A stretch of 64,000 nucleotides of DNA from an uncultured Dehalococcoidia bacterium (GTDB lineage: Bacteria; Chloroflexota; Dehalococcoidia; Lucifugimonadales; UBA3495), in contig OX638345.1 in the NCBI GenBank assembly GCA_951813535.1, positions 1,795,158-1,859,157 on the forward strand, in the 5' to 3' direction. The position numbers were made by a program, and so were the translations under genes. Positions 17,090 to 27,070 of the stretch are shown piece after piece (positions within the stretch are counted from its first letter, which is position 1; the number at the start of each line of letters is the position of its first letter). The notes beneath the pieces are model-generated. The model saw nothing but the letters and a program-made list of their open reading frames with translations, ran no database searches and was not told where the DNA came from.

Positions 17090-17971
17090 ATGACGACAGT
17101 AGGAAGCGGACAGTACACCTACGAAACCGTGGAAAACTGGGCCAGGCTGCCCGAGGGCGATACCTTCGCCATGGTGAGCGCCATCGCCACCGATTCCCAG
17201 GACCGGGTCTTCGCCTTCCAGCGCAAGGACCCGCCAATCCTCATCTTCGACCGGGACGGCAACCTGCTGGACAGCTGGGGGAACGGCGCCTTCACCTTCG
17301 CCCACGGCATCTACATTGACGAGAACGACACGGTTTACCTGACCGACCGGGACAACTCCGTCTGCCTGGTCTACACCATCGACGGCAAGCCAATCCAGAT
17401 GCTGGGACGCCACGGCGTCCACTCGGACACTGGCTGCGAAAATCCGGGCGACCTCTGCCCCCGGTCCGCCGGGCCCTTCAACTACCCCGCCGAACTGGTC
17501 CCTTCACCATCGGGCGACCTGTACGTAGCTGACGGGTACCGCAACGCCCGCGTGCACCGGTTCAGCTGGGACGGTCAGCTCAAGCAGTCATGGGGAGAAC
17601 CGGGGAAGAGCGAGGCAGGGCACTTCCACCTCCCCCACAGCCTGCTGATCCACAACGACACGATCTTCCTGTGCGACCGGGAGAACCACCGGATGCAGCT
17701 TTTCAACCTTGACGGTGAGTTCATCACCATCTGGGACGACATCCAGCGACCTATGGACATCTCTGCGGACAGCGAGGGCAACCTGGTGGTCAGCGAGGGC
17801 AGCGTCAACGATTCGTCGGCCCGCGTCAGCGTGCTGGACACTTCGGGGAACGTGCTGGCCCGCTTCGAGTGTCGCGGTCCCGGCCACGGCAGTTGGGTCG
17901 ACTCCCGGGGCGACATCTACGTCGGCCTCAGCGACGGCACCGGCATCGATAAGTTCGTGCGCCAGGGCTAA
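17090..17971 (+). CDS. NHL-repeat beta-propeller protein
   Basis: The 293-residue protein is made of NHL repeats (for example FAFQRKDPPILIFDRDGNLLDSWG, VYLTDRDNSVCLVYTIDGKPI, DLYVADGYRNARVHRFSWDG, IFLCDRENHRMQLFNLDGEF), the propeller also seen in peptidyl-alpha-hydroxyglycine lyases. There is no signal peptide, so it is probably cytoplasmic. Three starts are possible; AGGAGG at 17076-17081 lies two bases before the ATG at 17084 but eight before the ATG at 17090, which I therefore chose. The same AGGAGGTCATGAG arrangement precedes the paralogue at 27222. The function is unknown; a binding or lyase role is possible. Confidence 0.85.
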   Translation: MTTVGSGQYTYETVENWARLPEGDTFAMVSAIATDSQDRVFAFQRKDPPILIFDRDGNLLDSWGNGAFTFAHGIYIDENDTVYLTDRDNSVCLVYTIDGKPIQMLGRHGVHSDTGCENPGDLCPRSAGPFNYPAELVPSPSGDLYVADGYRNARVHRFSWDGQLKQSWGEPGKSEAGHFHLPHSLLIHNDTIFLCDRENHRMQLFNLDGEFITIWDDIQRPMDISADSEGNLVVSEGSVNDSSARVSVLDTSGNVLARFECRGPGHGSWVDSRGDIYVGLSDGTGIDKFVRQG

Positions 17972-18007
17972 CCGGTTCGTCTGGCTCAGCCGCCAGACCA
18001 ATCAGGA

Positions 18008-18036
18008 CGGCGGGGATTGCTCCCCGCCGTTTTTTT
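18008..18036 (+). terminator. Rho-independent terminator
   Basis: A 9-bp perfect stem (CGGCGGGGA/TCCCCGCCG, loop TTGC) is followed by seven T residues. It lies 37 bases after the NHL gene stop codon and ends that transcript. Confidence 0.93.
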
Positions 18037-18071
18037 CTGGCTGTGCGACTGGCCGTCGTTTTCAGCGTCGT

Positions 18072-18614
18072 CTAGTCGGCGGCAACTGGCGCCGACTTTG
18101 CGGCCTGCTTTTCCATGAAGTCCCTGATGGCGTCGGCGTACTCGGCCCGGGGGAACTGCTCGCCGTTGGGAACCTTCATGCCGTCGCAGAAGATTTCCAG
18201 CCGGTTGCCGTCCGGGTCGAGGAAATAGAAGGACCGGCTGCCGCTGCCTTCCAGGTTCCCGCCGGCCTCGATGCCGTGGGTCAGCGGGCCGCTGACGATC
18301 TCCGCGCCGTGGGTGTGGATGTGGGCCAGCGCCTTCATGAACTCGTCCCGGTTTTCCACCTCAAAGGCCACCTGCTGCACCAGCCGCGCGCGCCCGGGAA
18401 CGTTCTCGGAAACGTCCACGCCTTCTGGAGCGCTGGCGATGACGAAATCGTGGTGGGTCTCGTCAAACCGCAGGAAGGCCGTTTCGGCCCCGTCGGGCCG
18501 GCGGCGGCGCGAAGTCACCTTGCAGCCCAGCACCTTGGTGTAAAACTCGAAAGACCGTTCAAAATCGGATACCAGAATGCCCACGTGTCCAACGCGCTTG
18601 ATCTGAATGCCCAT
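18072..18614 (-). CDS. VOC-family (glyoxalase/dioxygenase fold) protein
   Basis: The 180-residue protein has two beta-alpha-beta-beta-beta modules: VGHVGILVSDFERSFEFYTK with a first metal ligand His, and RSFYFLDPDGNRLEIF with the terminal Glu ligand; HHDFVIAS and QVAFEVENRDEF lie between. One metal site per chain is expected. The frame is open upstream, but AGGAGG before the ATG at 18614 and the family N terminus (MGIQIKRVGHVG) fix the start. The likely role is metal-dependent lyase, isomerase or ring-cleaving dioxygenase; the substrate is unknown. Confidence 0.88.
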   Translation of the reverse strand: MGIQIKRVGHVGILVSDFERSFEFYTKVLGCKVTSRRRRPDGAETAFLRFDETHHDFVIASAPEGVDVSENVPGRARLVQQVAFEVENRDEFMKALAHIHTHGAEIVSGPLTHGIEAGGNLEGSGSRSFYFLDPDGNRLEIFCDGMKVPNGEQFPRAEYADAIRDFMEKQAAKSAPVAAD

Positions 18615-18840
18615 AACGATTTCCTCCTGCCCAATGTCCGACCCTTCCGCGAAAGCCGCACATCTTTCCTGCGACCAGCGGAATCTGCGTGGTATGGCGC
18701 CGATTATATGCTCTGCGGGAAAAATCGTCTGCACTCCTCGCCTCTTCAGTGAGCGGAGGCGAGAGGATGTTGAAATCGCCTGCCCTGCATCCGGAAGCGG
18801 TTTCGGTTACAATGCCACATCCCCCTGACCTGCGGCATCG

Positions 18841-20154
18841 ATGCAACTGAGAAACCGAATTCATTACGCGTGGATCATCGTGGCCATCGCCGCGATGATG
18901 GGGTTCATCACCTCTTCGGTGCGGTTTGCGGCCGCCGCCCTGGTTCCCCACCTCAGCGACCCGGCTGCGGGATTCGGCTGGAGCTACGGCGCCATCAGCC
19001 TTGCGTTCAGCCTCCAGTGGATAATCTTCGGGCTCGCGAGCCCCTATGTGGGCTGGCTCGGCGACCGCTACGGCGTGCGCTGGTTCCTGCTCGTCGGCGC
19101 CGTGCTGTTCATCATCGGCATGCTGTTGACCGGCATCATGAACAGCCTCTGGCAGTTCTACCTGTTTTTTGGCGTGATCCTGGGCGTCGCCTCGACCATT
19201 TTCACCGTGTTGCCGGTGTCCGGCATCACCCTGTGGTTCAGGCGGCGCCTGGGAATCGCCATGGGGGTTGTCTGGTCGTTCCAGGGAATCGGGGTGGTCG
19301 CGTTCCTGTTCCTGATCAGCGCAGCTTTCAACCAGCTGGGAATTCTGTGGATCTTCTGGCTCCCGGGCATAGCCGGCGGAGCGCTGCTGCTGGTGTTGGT
19401 CAAGTTCTTCTACAATGGACCAGCGGACATTGGCGTGCGCCCCTTTGGGGATCTCGGGGATGAACCGATCCAAAGGCCCAGGCGGGACGAGACCACCAAG
19501 GTAAGGGCGAAGGTATTCATCCAGCAGGCCCGGCGCACCACCACCTTCTGGAACCTCATCGGCATCCACTACTGGGGATGCATGGGCCACCAAATCATCA
19601 ATGTTTTGATCGTGGCCATTGCCGTGGACCGGGGCCTGTCCCTGGAAGCGGCCGTCGGCGTGCTTGCCGCCCAGCAGACCGTCGGCGTGGTCGTCCGTGG
19701 CGCCGTGCCCGTTGTCGCGGAACAGTTGGGCTGCAGGTTGGTCTGGGTCGTGGGCATGGCCCTTCAGGTTTTCCCGCTGCTGCTCATCCTCTTTTTCAAC
19801 GACCTTTGGGCGTATTACCTGTTCGGCATACTTTTCGGCATCGGCCAGAGTACCGAGGTGCCCACGTTCCCAATCGCCAATCGCCAGTATTACGGCAACG
19901 TCCCGCAGGGCAGCATTTACGGCTGGCAAAGCCTGGGCAGCGGCCTCGGCATGGGATTGGCGCCCGTGACCGCCGGATTATTGTGGGACGTGACGGGAAC
20001 CTACCTGGCGCCGCTGCTCATGTCCCTCGGGTTCAGCACCTTGGCCCTCGTCCAGTCCTGGTTCCTGCCGTCGCCCCGCGTGCGACAAATTCCCGACTGG
20101 GAGACCCACCTGCCCGCCAACCTCAGGCCCGCCCATCTCACGCCCGCCGGTTAG
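18841..20154 (+). CDS. MFS transporter
   Basis: This 437-residue polytopic protein has twelve hydrophobic segments and the MFS signature loop after helix 2 (GWLGDRYGVRWFLLVG). The WIIVAIAAMMGFITSSVRF start and the overall pattern resemble the monocarboxylate/oxalate-formate branch. It is expected to move an organic anion across the inner membrane. A second family member lies at 55105-56514 and a different MFS at 31853-33154. The start codon follows a short leader with no strong Shine-Dalgarno. Confidence 0.88.
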   Translation: MQLRNRIHYAWIIVAIAAMMGFITSSVRFAAAALVPHLSDPAAGFGWSYGAISLAFSLQWIIFGLASPYVGWLGDRYGVRWFLLVGAVLFIIGMLLTGIMNSLWQFYLFFGVILGVASTIFTVLPVSGITLWFRRRLGIAMGVVWSFQGIGVVAFLFLISAAFNQLGILWIFWLPGIAGGALLLVLVKFFYNGPADIGVRPFGDLGDEPIQRPRRDETTKVRAKVFIQQARRTTTFWNLIGIHYWGCMGHQIINVLIVAIAVDRGLSLEAAVGVLAAQQTVGVVVRGAVPVVAEQLGCRLVWVVGMALQVFPLLLILFFNDLWAYYLFGILFGIGQSTEVPTFPIANRQYYGNVPQGSIYGWQSLGSGLGMGLAPVTAGLLWDVTGTYLAPLLMSLGFSTLALVQSWFLPSPRVRQIPDWETHLPANLRPAHLTPAG

Positions 20155-20260
20155 CGCAAAACGCTCCTTGCCGGCGACGGACGACGGCAGGTAATCCTGG
20201 GCTCGGCCATGCCGGCATCAGCGGCGGGCTGAATTATGATCCAAGTACGTTTCTCGTATC

Positions 20261-20480
20261 TCAGTCGGTGTCCATGCGCAACCGCCTGACGAAGAGAGCT
20301 GCCGTCAAGCCGCTTACGACCGCGGCGCCGAGGCATAGGTACGCTATCCCCAGATAGCCCGTGGTTTCCAAGAGGGCGCGGGAAATTAGCCATCAGCAAT
20401 CCTGTTCCCAACATCGCCACGGCCACAGCGACCCAGAATTGGAGGTCTACGGCGAAGAACAGGAACCCGCCACAATCCCA
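20261..20480 (-). pseudogene. Relic of a multispan transporter C terminus (frameshifted)
   Basis: On the minus strand a membrane segment reads LFFAVDLQFWVAVAVAMLG then TGLLMANFPR in one frame, and continues in the next as ALLETTGYLGIAYLCLG, VVSGLTAALFVRRLR and MDTD before a stop at 20261-20263. Joining them by a one-base shift near 20380 restores a typical two-helix end of a transporter. The rest of the gene is gone. It lies between an MFS gene and an EamA gene. The family assignment is tentative. Confidence 0.5.
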
Positions 20481-20594
20481 CCCGCGTAACTTCCTATCCG
20501 AAAAGGACTGGGGCGTGGAAGATCGATCCCTGATCAAGTTTCTTCGGTCTTTCGATCTCCCCGGTTAATTGCTACCCGGTGAGTTTCATCGATG

Positions 20595-21512
20595 TTACGA
20601 GTTTTGTGTCTCGGGCCTGGGTGAAGACGGGACCGGCGGGTTGGCCGGCGCGCGACTGCTGACGGCAATCGCGCCCATCAGGATCAGCGCAAGACCGATG
20701 AAGGCCTCCAACGGCAGCCGCTCGCCCAACACCACGGCGCCCAGCCCCACGGCCACCACCGGGAAAAACAGCGGCACCAGCGAGCTTCGCATGGCTCCGA
20801 TCCGGCGGACCACCACGAAATAGATGCTCATGGCGATCCCTGTTGAAAAGACACCGGTAACCAATATGGCGGCGATCGCCAACACGCCCGGGTTCAGGCG
20901 GAGCGGCGTTTCCGCCGCAAACGCCAGCGGCACCAGTATCGCGCCGCAAAAGATCATCTGGCCGGTGGCCATGGCCGGCGGCGTCAGATTGGTCTGCCGG
21001 CGGGCGTAGATCGCGCCCAGCGTGTGACTCAACGGAGCAAGAAAGGTGATGGCGATACCCAGCACCTGGGCGCTCGCATTGGCCAGCACCGACGGACCGA
21101 TCAACAGAATGATGCCGGCGAGTCCGACCACGCCGCCTACCAGCCGCCTTCGGGTGAACTTTTCCTCAGCGAGGAACAGCGGCGCCAGCACGACGGCCAG
21201 AATTGGCATGGTCCCGAACAGGATGCCACCCATGCCGCTCTCGATATGTTGCTGGCCCCACGCGACGGTGCCGAATGGGATTGCCCCCGTCAGCAGACCG
21301 AGCCAGAAGAGTGCGATCCATCCCTTGCGGGTCCGTGGCAACTGCGCGCCGAAAGCGCGCATCAGACCCCAGCAGATCGGCGCCGCAACCAGGGTCCGGA
21401 GCGCGGCGGCCGTGATCGGCGAGATTTCCCGTACCGCGATGTTGAGGAACAGAAACGTACTGCCCAGAAGCAGCGCCGCAGTCAGGAGCAGGCCCCAGTC
21501 GGCCAGGTTCAT
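20595..21512 (-). CDS. EamA/DMT-family transporter
   Basis: The 305-residue protein has ten hydrophobic helices in two EamA halves (LGSTFLFLNIAVREISPITAAALR in the first; SHTLGAIYARRQ, VVLGERLPLEAFIGLALILMG in the second), the drug/metabolite transporter superfamily. The frame is open upstream to 21704, but the ATG at 21512 gives the proper N terminus (MNLADWGLLLTAALLLGSTF), and the upstream part is not membrane-like. It is expected to export a small metabolite. Its promoter region is shared with the divergent regulator genes. Confidence 0.88.
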   Translation of the reverse strand: MNLADWGLLLTAALLLGSTFLFLNIAVREISPITAAALRTLVAAPICWGLMRAFGAQLPRTRKGWIALFWLGLLTGAIPFGTVAWGQQHIESGMGGILFGTMPILAVVLAPLFLAEEKFTRRRLVGGVVGLAGIILLIGPSVLANASAQVLGIAITFLAPLSHTLGAIYARRQTNLTPPAMATGQMIFCGAILVPLAFAAETPLRLNPGVLAIAAILVTGVFSTGIAMSIYFVVVRRIGAMRSSLVPLFFPVVAVGLGAVVLGERLPLEAFIGLALILMGAIAVSSRAPANPPVPSSPRPETQNS

Positions 21513-21718
21513 CCTGCGGTTCACGGTTCCAGTCTCATCGAGGGCGGCGTACAAATCTTGCGATTGGCAGGCCACTATACAGCAACGCTTGCTGGCGGTG
21601 ATCGCCGGGCCAGAAAAGCATGATCCGGAAACCAACGTTCCCAAGGGTGCGCAGCAACTCACCCTTGCGCACCCTCCTCCTGTGGACGAACGACGCGTAT
21701 ACATTTGAAAACGGTCGA

Positions 21719-21768
21719 TTGTGAAATTTTTGTGAAGGCGATCCCAACATTTGTGAAAGCCTTGTGAA
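21719..21768. promoter_or_regulatory. Four phased TTGTGAA boxes, candidate OmpR-type operator
   Basis: TTGTGAA occurs at 21719, 21730, 21751 and 21762, so the starts are 11, 21 and 11 bases apart. Each pair has the 7-nt box plus 4-nt spacer design of sites bound by PhoB/OmpR winged-helix proteins. The cluster lies 235 bases before the first of two regulator genes that encode exactly such a DNA-binding domain, and 207 bases before the divergent EamA gene. Autoregulation is inferred. TTTACA at about 21776 directly after the boxes could be a -35 element. Confidence 0.65.
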
Positions 21769-22002
21769 CAAACTCTTTACAGTGTGTATAGGCCGTTTAT
21801 TTCTCTCTCAAATGACTGGTAGGATGACTCACCCACCGCACCGCAACCCCGGGCGTACCGTCTCCATGAGCGTGTGCTTCCTTACCAAAATAACGGAAGG
21901 TTCTCTGGATGACATCCCTGCCACATGCGCTCTGGGTGGTGAGAAGTATTGATGTAGTTGGTTGGGCCGTTCCACAATCCACACCGATTCATGAGGACGA
22001 CT

Positions 22003-24486
22003 ATGAGCCTTGCACAAATGAATGCTGCGACCATCGAAGTAGACGCGCCCAACCAGGAATATAATGTCCTGAAGGATCGCCTGGCCAGACTGAGCAAGGC
22101 AAGTATCCGCATCTCCGAAACCCTCGACCTCGAAGCCGCACTGCAGCAAATTGTCGAAAGCGCTTGAGCCCTCACCGGCGCCCGGTACGGCGCGCTGCTG
22201 ACCCTCGATTCCCCGGATGACATTCGCGGCCACTACGTATCGGGGGTTCCAGACGAAGACCTCGAGCGCATGACGCGGTCGCTTCAGGAAGCAGGCTTCC
22301 TGGACTGCTTGAAACAGTTAGAGAGTCCGGTCAGGCTGGATGGCATGGCCAACCACCCTGAACACGCCGGCTTGGCGGCAGTCCACCCGACCGCAAAGAC
22401 TTTCCTGGCAGCGCCAATCTGTTACGGGGACGAGTTCGTGGGAACCCTTTACCTCGCGGAGAAGGAAGGCGGACAGGAGTTTACCGAAGAAGATCAGGCC
22501 ATTGCGACGGTGCTTGCCGCGCCGGCGGCATCGCTAATCTTCAACGCCCGAAGATACGAAGCGGAACTCCGAACCAGGGCGGATCTGGAGAATCTGCTGG
22601 ATGATACCCCGGTGGGAGTGGTGGTCTTCGACGCACAAACTGGTCAGCTCGCCTACATCAATCAGGAAATACGCCGCATGATGAGCGTTTTGGACTTTCC
22701 TGAGGAATCGATGGAAAACGCCTTCGAGGTCATGTCTTTTTGTCGCCCGGACGGACGGGAACTCTCTTTTGAGGAGTTGCCCCTGTCTAGAGTGCTTCAA
22801 AGCGGCGAAAAGGTGGAACCTCAAGAAATCCTGGTGCGTCTGCCGAATGGGAACGAGATGACGACCGTGGTCAACGTCGCCCCCATTTTTTCGGATACGG
22901 GAGAGATACTGTCAGTTGTTACTGTCATGCAGGATCTAACTCCCTTGGGTGGTCTGGAACGAAAACGGGCTCAGTTCCTGGAGATGGTAAGTGAAGAACT
23001 GAGAACCCCCTTAATCAGCATCAAGGGTTCCGCCGTTGCCCTCAAGGACATTGTCGAACCGACCAACCCGGCTGAGTCAGTTCAATTGTTGCGGATCATC
23101 GACCAACAAGCGGACCTGATGCGCAGCCAGGTCAACAGCCTCATCGAGGTGGCCCAAATCGAGACCGGCACACTGTCGGTGGTGACGCAGTCCGTAGACG
23201 TCGCAGAATTGCTAAACGGGTCTTGCCAGGATTTTCTGCGAGACCACTCTGTCAATAAGATACAGACTGAGATCCCGTCTGGCCTGCCGAATGTGATGGT
23301 CGATAGGCAGCGCATTGGCCAGGTAGTTCATAATTTCCTCCGCCAGGCCGCACGACACGCGGACGATTCCTCACACATCAACGTGACTGCTGCAGCCGAG
23401 GATATCTACGTAGTGGTGACGATTGCGGTGGAGGGATCAGTTTCTTCGAGGACGGAACCCCCTCACCGCTATTGGAACCCCGATACGCCGGAAACGTTCA
23501 AGAATTTGTCTCGTTCACACGCCAGGCTGGTTGATCAAGCTTCACATGGTGAAGGTTTGGCAATCGCGTTTTGTCGCGGAGTCGTCGAGGCCCACGGAGG
23601 GCGGATCAGGACGGATTTCGATGCGGACCAGGGAAGCCCGGCGCTGACCTTCACCCTCCCCTCGGTAGAGGAAGTGCCCGAACCTGAAGTTCACGCTCCC
23701 GACACGCGTGAGATTGCCCATGAGTCATTGCCGGCCCCGATGCAGAAGACTGAGGTCCTCGTCTCCGTCGAAGACCCGAGATCGTTGCGCACGGTTCGAG
23801 AAGTGCTGGTAGACGCCGGCTACGTCGCGGTAACGACGACTGACCTGGGTGACATAGAGGAACTCGCGTCGTCGGGCCGGCCGAAGCTGATCATCCTGGA
23901 TATCGCGGGCAGAGAGGAGCAATCCTTCCGCACGTTGCGGGGCGCCGGAAATCCCCTGAACCTGCCGGCCATCGTGCTGTGCGACCGCGACGACGAGGAC
24001 TACGTCGTGCGGGCCTTCGAAATGGGCGCCGACGGCTATATGGTCAAACCGTTTTCGCCTTCCGAACTGATCGCCAGGGTGAGGGCGACCTTGCGTCGGA
24101 TGAATAGCGCCGGAGGCGTTGCCATCGACCGCATATATCAATTGGCAGACGTGCGAATCAACTTCAATGATCGCACCGTCAGCGTGGCCGGGCAACCGGT
24201 ACAGCTCACGGCCACGGAGTACAAGCTGATGGCCGAACTCGCCACCGGCGCCGGCAGGGTCCTCACACAGGACATGTTGCTGCAGAGGGTTTGGGGACCG
24301 GAGTATTCCGGGGAGTCCCAGCTCTTGCGCTCCTACATCAAATCCCTTCGCCAAAAGCTGGGGGACAACGCGCGGAAGCCCACGTACATCTTCACCGAGC
24401 ACGGCATCGGCTACCGCATGGCCAAGCCCGATCCGACCGGCGATGGGCCAGAACTCGTGAGTTCCAACCGCCAGGTTCCCCGCTAA
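22003..24486 (+). CDS. GAF-PAS-degenerate kinase-receiver-winged-helix regulator, copy A, with in-frame TGA at codon 55
   Basis: Read through the TGA at 22165-22167, the protein has 827 residues: a short coiled segment (1-30), GAF (about 30-185), PAS (about 190-310), HisKA-like (320-385), a weak HATPase (400-535), a receiver (about 585-700) and an OmpR-type winged helix (about 715-815). The TGA falls in a conserved GAF segment (IVESA-x-ALTGARYGAL). The H-box reads MVSEELRTPL: residue 331, normally the phosphorylated His, is Glu. The ATPase G1 glycines are missing, although GEGLAIAFCRGVVEAHGG remains. The receiver keeps D633 and K682. The chain would therefore be a one-piece transcription factor that senses through GAF/PAS, without canonical kinase chemistry. 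If the TGA stops translation, only a 54-residue peptide is made, unless translation restarts, for example at 22270. Confidence 0.8.
22165..22193 (+). promoter_or_regulatory. In-frame TGA with SECIS-like hairpin, copy A
   Basis: Ten bases after the TGA, GCGCC and GGCGC (22178-22182 and 22189-22193) can pair around the loop CGGTAC, which has G at its second position. The same 10-base spacing is seen between TGA and hairpin in the deiodinase-like selenoprotein gene at 30698. The stem is only 5 bp and GC-rich coding DNA forms such hairpins easily, so this is weak evidence by itself. Confidence 0.35.
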
Positions 24487-24512
24487 CCGCCCCCGCGAGC
24501 AAACTTTTCCCC

Positions 24513-24537
24513 GCTTGAAACGACGCCAGTTTCAAGC
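24513..24537. promoter_or_regulatory. Inverted repeat between regulator copies A and B
   Basis: GCTTGAAA (24513-24520) and TTTCAAGC (24530-24537) form a perfect 8-bp inverted repeat with a 9-base spacer, 26 bases after copy A and 18 before copy B. It could be an operator or a weak terminator; there is no T-run. Confidence 0.4.
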
Positions 24538-24555
24538 CGGTTCAGGAGGACGACT

Positions 24556-27018
24556 ATGAGCCTTGCACAAATGAATGCTGCGACCACCGAAGTGGAAGCG
24601 CTCAACCGCGAAAATAATACCCTGAAGGATCGCCTGGCCAGACTGAGCAAGGCAAGTATCAGCATCTCCGAAACCCTCGACCTCGAAGCCGCACTACAGC
24701 AAATTGTCGAAAGCGCTTGAGCTCTCACCGGCGCCCGGTACGGCGCGCTGCTGACCGTCGATATCGCGGGTGACATTCGCGATCGCTACATCTCGGGCGC
24801 CACCGACGCAGCGCGCGAATGCATGACACAGTCGCTCCAGGAACCAGGCCTGCTGGACTATCTGAGGAGAATAAACGATCCGCGCCGGGCAAACGACGTG
24901 GCGAACCACCCTGATTATGCGGGGCTTCCTTCAGATCACCCGCCTGTGAAAACCTTTCTGGCGATGCCAGTCCGCTATGGCGACGAGCGTGTCGGCAGCA
25001 TCTACCTTGCGGAGAAGGAAGGCGAACAGGAGTTTACCGAAGAAGACGAGGCCATAGCGGCGATGTTTGCCGCCCAGGCCGCAATGATCATCTCCAACTC
25101 CCAACGGCATGACGAGGCGCACCACGCGAGTCTCAATTTTGAGGCCATGTTGGACAACTGTCCTGTCGCTGTGTCGGTTTTCGACGTGCGATTGGGCACG
25201 ATCACCTACATGAACCAGGAAGCCCGCCGAATGATCGGGGCGTTGGGTCTTTCCGACGAAGAGCTCGCAAACTTCTACTCTGCTTTGAAAGTCACCAGAC
25301 CCGACGGGCGAGAACTCGCTTTCGCGGAACTCCCAGGCACCAGGGCGGTGCAAAATGGCGAGACCGTAGTCGCCGATGAGCTCGTGACTCATCGGCCGGA
25401 CGGCACGACCCTTACTTCCTTGATACATTGCCAACCCATTTTCTCGGGATCAGGGGAAATCGTGTCGGTCCTCACCATAGGGCAGGACCTGACGCCTCTA
25501 CAGGACCAGGAGCTGAGGCGGGCTGAATTTCTGGAGATGGTGAGTGCGGAGTTGCGGACGCCATTGATAAGTATCAAGGGTTCCGCCGCGGCTCTCCGCA
25601 GCATCGATGAGCCGATGTCCCGCACCGAACAACTTCAGTTGGTACGTATCATCGATCAGCAATCGGATCTGATGCGCAGCCAGATCAATAGCCTGATTGA
25701 ACTGTCTCAAATTGAGACGGGAACATTGCCCGTAGTCGCCGCACCAACCAACGTGGCCAGATTGATCGAGCGGTCCTGCGCAGAGTACCTGAGCGAACAC
25801 GCAGCCATCACGATCCATTCGGAAATCTCGGACGGACTGGCGGCGGCTTTGGCGGACGAGCAGCGCATCAGCGACGTGCTGCACAATCTCCTGCGCCAGG
25901 CGGCCAAGCATTCCGGCGAATCGTCTCCGGTCGTAGTGTCTGCCGCCATGGACGACATCCACGTCGCGATCTCAGTCTCCGCGGAAGGCTCAGTTGAGGA
26001 GCCCCACCGAACCCTGCTACCGAGCAATGTATCCGATGATCCTCAATTTTTCAGAACGGCTGACCAGGCCTTCACGAAAGCAGTTGAATTGACCTCCCAC
26101 GGCGAGGGGCTGGCAATGGCTTTTTGTCGCGGAGTTGTCGAGGCCCACGGAGGACGGATCAGATCAGATATCGACGAAGAGTTGGGCCGGCTGACCCTGA
26201 CCTTCACCCTCCCGTCGGTAGAGGAAGTGCCCGAACCTGAGGTTCACGCTCCCGACACGCGTGAGACTGCCCATGAGTCATTGCCGGCCCCGATGCAGAA
26301 GACTGAGGTCCTCGTCTCCGTCGAAGACCCCGGATTGTTGCGCACGGTTCGAGCAGTGCTGACAGACGCCGGCTACGTCGCGGTAACGACGACTGACCTG
26401 GGTGACATAGAGGAACTCGCGTCGTCGGGCCGGCCGAAGCTGATCATCCTGGATATCGCGGGCAGAGAGGAGGAATCCTTCCGCGCTTTGCGGGGCGCCG
26501 GGTATCCCCTGAACCTGCCGGCCATTGTGCTCTGTGAACGGGACGACGAGGAATACGTCGTGCGCGCTTTCGAAATGGGGGCGGACGGGTATATGGTAAA
26601 ACCGTTTTCGCCCTCCGAACTCATCGCCCGTATCAAGGCGACCCTGCGCCGGTTGAGCGGCCCCGGAAGCGTCAGCGGTGACCACACGTTCCATGTCGGC
26701 GACTTGCGGATCAATCTCGATGAACGAACCGTCAACGCATCGGAGCAACCCGTACAGTTGACCGCCACGGAGTACAAACTGCTCACCGAACTCGCCCATG
26801 CCTCAGGAAGGGTCCTCACGCAGGACATGTTGCTGCAGCGGGTTTGGGGACCGGAGTATTCGGGGGAATCCCAGCTTTTGCGCTCCTACATAAAGTCCCT
26901 TCGCCAGAAACTCGGTGACAACGCGCGGAAGCCCACGTACATCTTCACCGAGCACGGCATCGGTTACCGCATGGCGAAGTCTGAATCTGTGACCAATCGC
27001 CCGGCATCCGTGAGCTAG
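24556..27018 (+). CDS. GAF-PAS-degenerate kinase-receiver-winged-helix regulator, copy B, with in-frame TGA at codon 55
   Basis: This is the tandem paralogue of copy A, 820 residues when read through the TGA at 24718-24720. Domain order is the same. The first 60 codons and the receiver/winged-helix end are nearly identical to copy A, while GAF, PAS and ATPase parts have diverged. The TGA occupies the same codon, 55, in the same GAF segment (IVESA-x-ALTGARYGAL). The H-box reads MVSAELRTPL, so residue 331 is Ala, not His. The Shine-Dalgarno AGGAGG precedes the ATG by a few bases. No other stop interrupts the remaining 766 codons. Retention of both the TGA and an open downstream frame in two diverged copies argues for use of the downstream part. 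Confidence 0.8.
24718..24746 (+). promoter_or_regulatory. In-frame TGA with SECIS-like hairpin, copy B
   Basis: The TGA and the following GCGCC-CGGTAC-GGCGC hairpin are the same as in copy A; in the nine bases next to the TGA only one base differs. See copy A for the reservation that the hairpin may simply reflect the coded GARYGA residues. Confidence 0.35.
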
Positions 27019-27043
27019 AGCCCCCGGATGCCGCTCTAACCGC

Positions 27044-27070
27044 CCAGGCGGGCAAACGTTTCCCGCCTGG
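27044..27070. terminator. Hairpin after regulator copy B
   Basis: CCAGGCGGG (27044-27052) pairs with CCCGCCTGG (27062-27070) around a 9-base loop, 25 bases after the stop codon. There is no T-run after it, so it is a terminator-like or mRNA-stabilising hairpin rather than a certain intrinsic terminator. Confidence 0.5.
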
